DNA from: DAISVY01 sp036826635
GTDB lineage: Bacteria; Zixibacteria; MSB-5A5; GN15; FEB-12
Reading direction: 5' to 3'
Assembly: GCA_036826635.1 (NCBI GenBank)
Contig: DAISVY010000011.1
Span: 1-64,000, forward strand
DNA length: 64,000 bases
Shown: in pieces, positions 33,982-41,485 of the stretch
Layout of the letters: the number at the start of each line of letters is the position of its first letter
Numbering within the stretch: the first letter of the stretch is position 1
The notes under the pieces: generated by a model
What the model was told of the DNA's origin: nothing
Database searches by the model: none
Seen by the model: only the letters and a program-made list of their open reading frames with translations
Made by a program: the position numbers and the translations under genes

Positions 33982-35040
33982 TTACAGGGTTATTTCCAGC
34001 CTTCTGCCGGTTGTTTCATCGAAAAGCAAAACGGATTTCTTATCGAAAGTAAAACGCACTTCCCGCCCGACTTCAGCCGCGGGGCCGGGAATCCGCGAGA
34101 CACTCAGCTTCTGCCCCTGAAACTCCAGGGTGACGATGTAATGATCCCCGAGGTATTCAACGCCGGCGATCGTTCCGGAATACTGCCCGTCGCCGCACAG
34201 CTCTATCGCTTCGGGCCGCAATCCCAGGCGCAGCTTATCGCCATTTGATAAAAGCCGACCGTCAACCGGAAGGCCGAACGGAATCAGCACCCCGTCACGC
34301 ACGTATCCTTCCAGAACGTTCATCCGGGGCAGACCGATAAAACCGGCCACGAAAAGGCTGGCCGGTCGATCATACAACTCCTCCGGTGTGCCGACCTGTT
34401 CTATCTTCCCACCGTGGAGAAGAGCAATCCGATCCGCCATGGTCAGCGCTTCCGACTGATCGTGGGTTACGTGGACCATCGTTTTGCCGAGGTGCCGTTG
34501 AATGCTCACTATCTCCCGGCGCATGCGCACGCGCAGATCGGCATCGAGGTTCGACAACGGTTCGTCAAGCAGGAAGATCGACGGGTCGCGAATTATGGCT
34601 CGCCCCAAAGCCACGCGCTGACGCTGACCACCGGAGAGTTGACCGGGTCGATCACGGAGACGGTCGCCCAGGTCCAGCATGGCGGCGACTTCCCGTACCC
34701 GGGCGGCGGTCTCTTTTCGTGGCAGGTGGGCTATCCTGAGCGGAAAAGCCAGGTTTTTCTCAATCGTCATGTGAGGATAAAGCGAGTAATTTTGGAAAAC
34801 CAGAGCCACGTTGCGTTCGCGCGGGCGGAGCTTATCTACTCGTTTACCTTCGATGAACACCTCCCCCGGGTCGGCCTCTTCCAAACCGGCAATCACGCGC
34901 AACAGGGTCGATTTACCACAACCCGACGGTCCCAGCAAGACCAGCAACTCACCGGCGGGCAGTTCCAGCGAAATGTCATCAAGCACGACGTTATCGCCGA
35001 ACTTTTTACAGACACCCTTGAGAACCAATCCCGAACTCAT
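33982..35040 (-). CDS. ABC transporter ATP-binding protein, MalK/UgpC (CUT1) type
   Basis: A 352-residue ATPase: Walker A GPSGCGKST (about 37-45), Q-loop, signature LSGGQRQRVALGRAI, Walker B FLLDEPLSNLD and H-loop HVTHDQSEA. A C-terminal OB-fold/TOBE region of about 110 residues places it with the carbohydrate/oligosaccharide (MalK, UgpC) or related importers. No permease or binding-protein gene is in the window, so it may serve several transporters from afar, as MsmX/MalK-like ATPases do. It overlaps the end of recF (ATGA) and so belongs to the recF transcript. Confidence 0.9.
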   Translation of the reverse strand: MSSGLVLKGVCKKFGDNVVLDDISLELPAGELLVLLGPSGCGKSTLLRVIAGLEEADPGEVFIEGKRVDKLRPRERNVALVFQNYSLYPHMTIEKNLAFPLRIAHLPRKETAARVREVAAMLDLGDRLRDRPGQLSGGQRQRVALGRAIIRDPSIFLLDEPLSNLDADLRVRMRREIVSIQRHLGKTMVHVTHDQSEALTMADRIALLHGGKIEQVGTPEELYDRPASLFVAGFIGLPRMNVLEGYVRDGVLIPFGLPVDGRLLSNGDKLRLGLRPEAIELCGDGQYSGTIAGVEYLGDHYIVTLEFQGQKLSVSRIPGPAAEVGREVRFTFDKKSVLLFDETTGRRLEITL

Positions 35041-36125
35041 AACTCGTCCTCTACCCGTCCCTGCACGATCCGGTATTTTTTCGCACCGCTAACCAGACTG
35101 CTCGGCGGTTCCGCGGCTGTCGTGATGAACAGTTGCTCCGCCTGTCCAAACAGCTCCATCAGGTGCTCACAACGCCGATGGTCAAGCTCGGCGAAGATCT
35201 CGTCGAGCAACAGCACCGGTGAACTCTTGCGTCGACGCCTGATCAATTCATACACGGCCAGCTTCAGCGACAATGCCGCCGTCCGCCACTGCCCCTGCGA
35301 TCCATGCGTCTTGGCTGGCAGTCCATTGATTGTAAACGTGACCTCGTCTCGCTGCGGACCTACCAGAGCCGTTTTCAAAACATGCTCTTTCGGCAGATAC
35401 TCATCCAGTTTCGCAGCGAAAGCTCCCGCCACCGCCTCCAGGTCGTCTTCGTCCGATTCCAGCGCCACCGACGGTCGATATTCTATCGCCAGCACTTCAC
35501 CGGGGGCTATCTCACCGTGCCGCGCGGTGGCCATCGGTCCGAGCTCCCGCAGGAAACGGCCGCGGGCCAGCATGATCTTCGCCCCGTACGAAACTAACAG
35601 CGGATGAAACGCGGAACTGTCCATGTCATTTTTCAATGCCGCGTTTTTCTGTGCCAGCACTCTGTTATAATCCGTCAGGTCGGCCAAATAACTCGGTGTA
35701 AGCTGCGAAATGTACGTGTCCAAGAACAGGCGACGGGCCGACGGAGACCCCGACAAAATTTTACTATCCTCCGGCCCGGCCGTGACAACTGAAAACTCTT
35801 CATATAAGCGCGACGCCTTAATCGGCACCCCATCCATGGTTATTTTCTTTCGCACACCTTTTTGATAAGCGACAGCGACATCTATATTGCGCTGTTTTGC
35901 CTGCACCTGCCCGACCAGGCGATAAACCTCGGCCCCATCTTGCAGAAGGATCGTATCGGCGGCCCCTCTCTGCGAACGCCCCAGGCACAACGTAAAGATG
36001 GCTTCAAGGAAGTTTGTCTTACCGCTGCCGTTGAGCCCGAAGAATGTATTCACCCCCGCCTGAAACGTAACCTCGGCGGCCTGCAAATTTCTGAATCCGT
36101 TTACTGAGAGAGAATTAACCGTCAT
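35037..36125 (-). CDS. recF: DNA replication and repair protein RecF
   Basis: A 362-residue SMC-like ATPase. NSLSVNGFRNLQAAEV starts the protein, Walker A is GLNGSGKTNFLEAI, the signature-like loop is GSQGQWRTAALSLK, and Walker B is LLLDEIFAELD. RecF loads RecA at gaps with RecO and RecR. The ATG at 36125 fits the family start; an in-frame codon at 36167 would run through the terminator hairpin. The dnaA-dnaN-recF order is the standard origin cluster. An intrinsic terminator lies just upstream, between dnaN and recF. Confidence 0.94.
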   Translation of the reverse strand: MTVNSLSVNGFRNLQAAEVTFQAGVNTFFGLNGSGKTNFLEAIFTLCLGRSQRGAADTILLQDGAEVYRLVGQVQAKQRNIDVAVAYQKGVRKKITMDGVPIKASRLYEEFSVVTAGPEDSKILSGSPSARRLFLDTYISQLTPSYLADLTDYNRVLAQKNAALKNDMDSSAFHPLLVSYGAKIMLARGRFLRELGPMATARHGEIAPGEVLAIEYRPSVALESDEDDLEAVAGAFAAKLDEYLPKEHVLKTALVGPQRDEVTFTINGLPAKTHGSQGQWRTAALSLKLAVYELIRRRRKSSPVLLLDEIFAELDHRRCEHLMELFGQAEQLFITTAAEPPSSLVSGAKKYRIVQGRVEDEL

Positions 36126-36138
36126 CCCGACCCATACA

Positions 36139-36168
36139 TAAAAAATGGCAGATACCTGACCTGCCATT
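36139..36168 (-). terminator. Intrinsic terminator between dnaN and recF
   Basis: Minus strand: AATGGCAG / CTGCCATT (36144-36168) followed by TTTTTTA. It ends only 13 bases before the recF start, so recF needs read-through or its own start signals. Confidence 0.75.
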
Positions 36169-36193
36169 CTCGTTAACTATGTAATTTCCTTCC

Positions 36194-37306
36194 CTACTCC
36201 GCCAGCCGCAATGGCATGATAAGGCAGAGATAATCGTCTTTCGGAACACTGGAGCTATACACCAGGCCCGCCGCTACCGGCGACGATAGTTCAAACACGA
36301 CTTCATCACTGTCGAGCTTAGCAAGAATCTCGGATACATAAGTGGCATTGTACCCTATCTCAACCGGCTCGCCCTCGAAGTCGCAATCTATAGTCTCCAC
36401 CCCCTCGCCTCCGAGGTCGGCATTGCTCGTCGAGAGTTTCAGGTTCGACTTCTTGAGTGCGAACTTAACCTGGTGAGTAAGCGCATTGGAGAGAATGGAC
36501 ACACGCCGGACAGCCCCACCCAGCATGTCACGCGAAACCATCAGCTTCTTGTCGTTATTCGCGGGGATTACCTGTTCGAAATTCGGGTAGGGACCTTCGA
36601 TCAATCGCGAAGTAAGGACCGTGTCCCCAAGATTGAAGATGATATTGTTTTCACCGAAGATAATCCCAACCTCTTCGTTCTCTGACTCGGCAAATTTTGG
36701 AATCAGATTCAAAACTTTCGGTGGAATTATAATATCTTCACTCATCCCTTTAAGTTTGGCATTCTCCACAGCCGCCTTGGCAAGACGATGACCGTCGGTA
36801 GCAACCATCTGCATCCGGTCACCTTTTGTCTGCCAGAGAACACCGTTTAGAGCCGGTCGGGTCTCATCCTGTGAACAGGCAAAAGTAGTCCTGCGGATCA
36901 TGTTGACCAGAAGCGCCGCGGGGACGCGTATTTCTTTCTTCGTATTCACGGCCGGGACTTTGGGAAAATCGTCGGCCGACACGGAAGCAATTTTATAAGA
37001 ACCGTTCGCGATCTTCAGCTCCACACGCGAATTGATCGATTCAATGGTCAGATCCGACTCGGGAAGTTCCCGGACAATCTCAAAAAGTATTCTGGCCGGC
37101 AGAGCCGCCGAACCTTTCTTGACGACCGTACACGGCACTGTGCCAGTGATCGACATATCCAGATCAGTCGCCGATATCTTCAGTTTGCCCTCAAGTGCTT
37201 CTATGAGCACGTTAGTCAAAATCGGCAGGGTCGACTTTGTTGGCACTACCTGAAGAACCGACTGAAGACAGGCGGCAAGTTTGGATTTTGGTAATGAGAA
37301 TTTCAT
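36194..37306 (-). CDS. dnaN: DNA polymerase III beta subunit (sliding clamp)
   Basis: A 370-residue beta clamp with three clamp domains. Typical parts are MKFSLPKSKLAACLQSVLQV, TNVLIEALEGKLKISATDLD, FACSQDETRPALNGVLW, MVATDGHRLA and the C-terminal DYLCLIMPLRLAE. It encircles DNA and holds polymerase. GGAGAAG lies upstream of the ATG. A 287-base A+T-rich gap with DnaA-box-like sites separates it from dnaA. Confidence 0.97.
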   Translation of the reverse strand: MKFSLPKSKLAACLQSVLQVVPTKSTLPILTNVLIEALEGKLKISATDLDMSITGTVPCTVVKKGSAALPARILFEIVRELPESDLTIESINSRVELKIANGSYKIASVSADDFPKVPAVNTKKEIRVPAALLVNMIRRTTFACSQDETRPALNGVLWQTKGDRMQMVATDGHRLAKAAVENAKLKGMSEDIIIPPKVLNLIPKFAESENEEVGIIFGENNIIFNLGDTVLTSRLIEGPYPNFEQVIPANNDKKLMVSRDMLGGAVRRVSILSNALTHQVKFALKKSNLKLSTSNADLGGEGVETIDCDFEGEPVEIGYNATYVSEILAKLDSDEVVFELSSPVAAGLVYSSSVPKDDYLCLIMPLRLAE

Positions 37307-37593
37307 ATACTTTTCTTCTCCACGGCGGAGTTTATTAACAACCTACTCTTCTATTCAAATATGATATATATAAAACGTAATAGTAATAAGGCCTGTTGAA
37401 ATGTGCATAAGGGATAAATCACTGGACAAATAAGAAGCGTTGTTACTGGATACCACCATGTTGGAGATTCCGGGAGTCGATACATTTGTAAACACCCGGC
37501 ATGACACCTGTGAACATGGGCAGGAGGTTCTCAACATCCTTGCGGTTTCCTTAAAATTGTCCAGATCGAATCCACTGATTTACCCACAAGTTA
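37307..37593. other. Candidate oriC part 1: dnaA-dnaN intergenic region
   Basis: This gap is far richer in A+T than its surroundings, especially 37358-37392 (runs of ATATAT and TAATAG), a possible unwinding element. TGTGCATAA at 37402-37410 is a perfect DnaA box (TTATGCACA) on the minus strand, and TTACCCACA at 37580-37588 is one base off. Similar dnaA-dnaN regions hold the unwinding site in other bacteria. Confidence 0.5.
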
Positions 37594-38949
37594 TCAATAT
37601 AGAAGGGACGCGGATATTTTGTCAATTCTTTCCCGAAAAGTCGGGTCATCGGACATACGTCGGGCAACAAGATCACAGGCATGGATGACAGTAGAATGGT
37701 CGCGACCACCGAACATGCCACCGATAGCCTTAAGGGAATTCCCGGTAAGTGAACGAGCCAGATACATCGCAACCTGACGAGCGAGGGCCACATTGGCCGT
37801 CTTTTTCTTGGCCTGCATAAGCTGAGGATCAATGTCAAAATACTCAGCGGTTTTCTTTTGAATCGACTCGATAGTCAATTCTCGCTTGCTGGAAATGAGC
37901 GTGTCCGAAAGCACATTCTTGGCCAGTTCGAGATCAACCGGTTGGTTCTTCAGCGATGCATAAGCCAGAAGACGGTTGAGAGCACCTTCCAGTTCGCGGA
38001 TGTTAGTGGTGATCTTGTCCGCAATGTAAGTAATTACACTCTCGGGAAGAGTCATTCCTTCGGAGTAGAGCTTCTTGTACAGAATAGCCGTCCGGTTCTC
38101 CAGATCAGGGGCCTGAAGGTCAGTAACAAGTCCCCAGGAAAATCGGGAGAGCAGGCGTTCTTCGAGTCCCTTGATATCCTTCGGTGGTCGGTCGGAAGTA
38201 AGTATAATTTGCTTACCGCAGTGGTAAAGTGCGTTGAAGGTATGGAAGAATTGTTCCTGTGTACCCTCTTTACCGGTGAAAAACTGAATGTCGTCCACGA
38301 TGAGAACGTCGACATCACGATAAAAACGGGTGAAGCTGGCCACGCTGCGATCTGAAATAGCACTGATAAAATCGGAAGTAAATTTCTCGGAAGTCGCGTA
38401 CATAACCCGCTTGGTCGGATAGACCTCCAGAATTTCGTGACCTATTGCCTGCGCGATGTGCGTTTTCCCCAGCCCCGTGCCACCGTAGATGTACAGCGGG
38501 TTATACTTGGTCATACCGGGGGCCTCGGCGACAACCTTGGAAGCGGCGCAGGCGAACTGGTTGAAGTCACCAACCACCAGAGAATCGAACCGGTAACGAC
38601 TATTGAGGTTGTGGTTGCGAGCCGGTGCCTGTTCCGTGGCCTGGGCCATTGGCTGGGTCGGTTCGAGCGGCAGGGCGGTTTGTTCTTCTTCCTCCGGTTG
38701 CGCATTAATCACGTATATGATCTCGTACTTTTTGCCGAGGACCTCAACAAAGGCTTCATCTACGAGTTCGCGGAAGTGCTCCTCAATCCAATCTGCGACA
38801 AACTGATTGGGAACGGTAAGCTTGAACTCACCGTTGCCGGTAGGCTCGCCGCGGGTTGGTTTGAGCCAGGTGTTATACGATTGTTGCTTGAGGCGGCGCT
38901 CCATGTACTTGAGACAATCTCTCCAGTGCGATGAATCGCAATTCGACAT
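37594..38949 (-). CDS. dnaA: Chromosomal replication initiator DnaA
   Basis: A 451-residue DnaA. Domain I (about 5-90: CLKYMERRLKQQSYNTWLKP), a linker rich in Gln and Pro, the AAA+ domain with YRFDSLVVGDFNQFACAA, Walker A GGTGLGKTH (K162), Walker B VLIVDDIQFF, and domain IV with the DnaA-box helix GGRDHSTVIHACDLV. The start at 38949 has AGAGGGG upstream; longer in-frame extensions reach into the DnaA-box region and look non-native. Autoregulation through the upstream boxes is likely. Confidence 0.97.
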   Translation of the reverse strand: MSNCDSSHWRDCLKYMERRLKQQSYNTWLKPTRGEPTGNGEFKLTVPNQFVADWIEEHFRELVDEAFVEVLGKKYEIIYVINAQPEEEEQTALPLEPTQPMAQATEQAPARNHNLNSRYRFDSLVVGDFNQFACAASKVVAEAPGMTKYNPLYIYGGTGLGKTHIAQAIGHEILEVYPTKRVMYATSEKFTSDFISAISDRSVASFTRFYRDVDVLIVDDIQFFTGKEGTQEQFFHTFNALYHCGKQIILTSDRPPKDIKGLEERLLSRFSWGLVTDLQAPDLENRTAILYKKLYSEGMTLPESVITYIADKITTNIRELEGALNRLLAYASLKNQPVDLELAKNVLSDTLISSKRELTIESIQKKTAEYFDIDPQLMQAKKKTANVALARQVAMYLARSLTGNSLKAIGGMFGGRDHSTVIHACDLVARRMSDDPTFRERIDKISASLLY

Positions 38950-38969
38950 CTGTTTGGCATCCCCTCTCA

Positions 38970-39165
38970 ATTGCATCTTATCCACACTTTCACACAGTCT
39001 AACTTGTTGACCGAAGGCATCGATTTCTTGGTTGGATGTACCTACCCCCGAATAATCCACAATGTTATCAACAACGCTAACTTTGAAAAGCCGCCGGGAA
39101 GCGTAGTCCCACAAGGACTTTTACGGCGGCAGTGGAAATTATCAACAAATTATAAACATGTTGGC
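38970..39165. other. Candidate oriC part 2: DnaA-box cluster upstream of dnaA
   Basis: Five DnaA-box-like nonamers lie in the same orientation: TTATCCACA (38978-38986, perfect), TAATCCACA (39053-39061), TTATCAACA (39065-39073 and 39139-39147) and TTATAAACA (39150-39158). The last two sit in an A+T-rich stretch (39135-39185). An inverted repeat CCGCCG...CGGCGG at about 39091-39129 lies between them. The set fits an origin or dnaA autoregulatory region. The interval up to mrp at 39369 holds no gene that I can support. Confidence 0.6.
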
Positions 39166-39368
39166 AGTTTGTTACTATCATAAGAATAGATATTCTCTGG
39201 TGGTCGGGTCGTCAAGCGGGGCCGCCAAATAAAAGTAACTTTCTTGAACTGATTGCTTTGTCGGCCCTTATGACGAGAAAAGCTACACCACGCCGACGAC
39301 CCCGACGGTAGTTGCAGAACAATTGAAAACCACACGAACCGATAGGCAGAATTGCCAAGCAGTTATCG

Positions 39369-40430
39369 TCATCTAATGTTGTCGATAGCGTGCGCGATGT
39401 GTTCGAACATGGCGACTTCGGCATCGCTGCCTTCGAGCGCCACCGGTTGACCTGTGTCCGAGGCCTCACGGATGGAACTGCGAAGGGGAATTTCTCCCAG
39501 GAACTGTACGCCGAGCTGTTGAGCGAGTTTTTTACCGCCATCTTTGCCGAAGATGTAATCGCGTTGTCCGTTATTCTCGTAGTATGACATGTTTTCGACC
39601 ACACCGATAACCTTGAGGTGTGTTTTCTCGGCGAGTTTAGCCACGCGGCCGGCCACATGAGTCGCTGTCGCCTGTGGCGTGGTGACAACCAGAAGCTCGG
39701 CCGCGGGGAGGGACTGAGCGATAGTCAGGGTCACATCGCCGGTCCCCGGGGGAAGGTCAAGGAACAGGTAGTCCAGCTCGTCCCATAGAACGTCGGTCAG
39801 AAACTGAGTTATAGCTTTGTGCAGCAAGGGGCCACGCCAGATGACCGGGTCATCTTCATTAACGAAGAAGCCCATGGAAACAACCTGGATGTTGTCGTTT
39901 TTGCGCAGCGGAACGATTTTCTCATCGATGATTGTAGGCTGACCCGTTACGCCGAGCATACGGGGAATCGAGAATCCGTAGCAATCGGCATCAAGCAACC
40001 CCACGCGCTTGCCCATTCGGGCCAGTGCCGCCGCCAGATTGGTCGTGACGGTTGATTTGCCCACTCCGCCCTTGCCGGAGGAGACGGCGATGAAACGCTT
40101 GGCGAAAGTTAGTTTGGGCGGCTCGGGAAGGCCCCTTTCGGCCGATTGGTGACCGAGCTTCTCTTTCAAACGGGCTCGCTGCTCGTCGGTCATGGCACCG
40201 AACTTAACGTCGACCGATTCCACCCCGTCGAGTTTCTTGATACCGTCGACAATGTCCTGACTGATGCGGCCTTTGAGTGGGCAGGTAGGCACGGTCAGGG
40301 TGATATCCACCAAGACCCTGCCCCCGTCGATGTCTACCGACCTGACCATGTCGAGTTCCGTGAGGGGCTTGAGCAATTCGGGGTCATTGATGCTGCTAAG
40401 CACTTTCATTACAGCGTCTTTACTAACCAT
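39369..40430 (-). CDS. Mrp/NBP35-family iron-sulfur cluster carrier ATPase (lacks CxxC)
   Basis: A 353-residue Mrp/ApbC protein. An N-terminal MIP18/DUF59 domain (about 1-85, LTVPTCPLKGRISQDIVDGI) precedes the P-loop ATPase with the deviant Walker A SSGKGGVGKST, DADCYGFSIPRMLG and LDLPPGTGDVTL. In ApbC/NBP35 a CPxC follows 'ENMS' and holds the bridging [4Fe-4S]; here the sequence is ENMSYYENNGQRDYIFG with no cysteine, as in some actinobacterial Mrp proteins. Cluster transfer by the usual site is thus doubtful. A GGAGG Shine-Dalgarno precedes the ATG. A promoter and 32 bp inverted repeat lie upstream. Confidence 0.88.
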   Translation of the reverse strand: MVSKDAVMKVLSSINDPELLKPLTELDMVRSVDIDGGRVLVDITLTVPTCPLKGRISQDIVDGIKKLDGVESVDVKFGAMTDEQRARLKEKLGHQSAERGLPEPPKLTFAKRFIAVSSGKGGVGKSTVTTNLAAALARMGKRVGLLDADCYGFSIPRMLGVTGQPTIIDEKIVPLRKNDNIQVVSMGFFVNEDDPVIWRGPLLHKAITQFLTDVLWDELDYLFLDLPPGTGDVTLTIAQSLPAAELLVVTTPQATATHVAGRVAKLAEKTHLKVIGVVENMSYYENNGQRDYIFGKDGGKKLAQQLGVQFLGEIPLRSSIREASDTGQPVALEGSDAEVAMFEHIAHAIDNIR

Positions 40431-40470
40431 ATATGCCTCCGGCCGTAGCCTTTCAGAGTCCGGGGAATGC

Positions 40471-40502
40471 GATCACAAGTTTACGTTCTGTAACATGTGA
40501 TC
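40471..40502. repeat. 32 bp inverted repeat overlapping the likely mrp start point
   Basis: GATCACA (40471-40477) and TGTGATC (40496-40502) flank an inner imperfect repeat (GTTTAC / GTAAC). On the minus strand it begins one base downstream of the TATATT of the mrp promoter, so it would cover the transcription start. No T tract follows, so a regulator-binding site is more likely than a terminator. Confidence 0.45.
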
Positions 40503-40503
40503 G

Positions 40504-40531
40504 AATATAAAAGTTCGCCGGGGACGAGCAA
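40504..40531 (-). promoter_or_regulatory. Probable mrp promoter
   Basis: Minus strand: TTGCTC (40526-40531), 16 bp spacer, TATATT (40504-40509). The leader to the mrp ATG is about 70 bases and includes the inverted repeat and a GGAGG ribosome site. Confidence 0.45.
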
Positions 40532-40550
40532 GGGGAAAAACTGGAAGAGT

Positions 40551-41162
40551 CTATTCGGATTCGGGCTGGGGTTCGATTGGTTCGTCCGGCGGGATCTGGT
40601 CGTACGAATGTCGCTTGAAAATTATATAGAACAACAGAAACACGATGGCGCAGGTGATAGCGGAGTCGGCGACGTTGAAAACCCAGAAACGTTCCAGCCG
40701 GTACCCCCACAGGTTGATGTCAAAGAAGTCAAAATCGACGAAATCGATAACTTTGCCGAAGCGAATGCGGTCAATAAGGTTACCTACCGCTCCGGCGGCG
40801 ATAAAAGAAAGTGCCAGAGATATCGACAGTCGATTGCGATGGCGATAAATGTAGAAAAGGAGGAAAGGGAGAACAATCAGGGCCATGAAGAGATAGTAAG
40901 CCGAAGATCCGAGCCGGGTGCCCATTGCCCCGCCCTCGTTGTATACGAGAGTAAGCTGTAAAAAGTCACCGAGCACTTGCAGACTCGGTTGCCCGGCCAG
41001 ATGGGAGATTGCCCAGTGCTTGGTCCATTGATCCAGGGCAACCACGGCGACAATGATGACCGCCGACCAGAACAGCGTTTTATGACTACTTCTTGCGGCC
41101 AGCCTTACGTTCCTCTTCGGCAGACTTACACTGGATGCACAGTCGGGCGTGCGGTACCGCAT
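40551..41162 (-). CDS. lspA: Lipoprotein signal peptidase (signal peptidase II)
   Basis: A 203-residue LspA with four membrane helices. The catalytic aspartates are in GNLIDRIRFGKVIDFVD and VFNVADSAI. The N-terminal ALDQWTKHWA and LVYNEGGAMG segments are typical. It cleaves prolipoproteins after lipid attachment, consistent with lipoproteins in the window. From the ATG at 41162 the gene overlaps the dksA-like gene by 77 bases; the first 28 residues are unlike the family, and no later ATG, GTG or TTG is available before the first helix, so the start is uncertain. It ends in an acidic, Pro/Glu-rich tail. Confidence 0.92.
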   Translation of the reverse strand: MRYRTPDCASSVSLPKRNVRLAARSSHKTLFWSAVIIVAVVALDQWTKHWAISHLAGQPSLQVLGDFLQLTLVYNEGGAMGTRLGSSAYYLFMALIVLPFLLFYIYRHRNRLSISLALSFIAAGAVGNLIDRIRFGKVIDFVDFDFFDINLWGYRLERFWVFNVADSAITCAIVFLLFYIIFKRHSYDQIPPDEPIEPQPESE

Positions 41163-41472
41163 TCAGCCGTCGGCGCTGTATTGGTTTGCCACAATTGTGA
41201 CAGATGCCATAGGTGCCGTTCTTGATGCGGCGCAGGGCTTCATCGATGTGATAAATAAGTCGGCCGCCTTTGGAGGCATAAGCGAAGGCCATCTCACGTT
41301 CCATATTGTCCGTTCCCTGATCGGCCATATGGTAGGAGTAAGAAGAGAGGTCGCCGGTCGCATCCTTGATGGTGTTGGTGTGAGATTCACCGATAACGCC
41401 CATCTCGGCAAGGATTTCTTTCTTTTTGGCCAGAAGCAGCGCCTCGTACTTTTTAAGTTCGGACTCTTTCAT
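41086..41472 (-). CDS. TraR/DksA-family zinc-finger transcription factor
   Basis: A 128-residue DksA/TraR-type protein. A coiled coil (about 2-80) leads to the C4 zinc finger ICHNCGKPIQRRRLNAVPHA with LCIQCK. The tail is rich in Lys/Arg. DksA relatives enter the RNA polymerase secondary channel and tune initiation with ppGpp; this protein is of the shorter YocK/YteA-like kind found widely. It lies 14 bases after ileS and overlaps lspA, and has AGGAAA upstream of the ATG. Confidence 0.88.
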   Translation of the reverse strand: MKESELKKYEALLLAKKKEILAEMGVIGESHTNTIKDATGDLSSYSYHMADQGTDNMEREMAFAYASKGGRLIYHIDEALRRIKNGTYGICHNCGKPIQRRRLNAVPHARLCIQCKSAEEERKAGRKK

Positions 41473-41485
41473 TCTGGTTTCCTGT

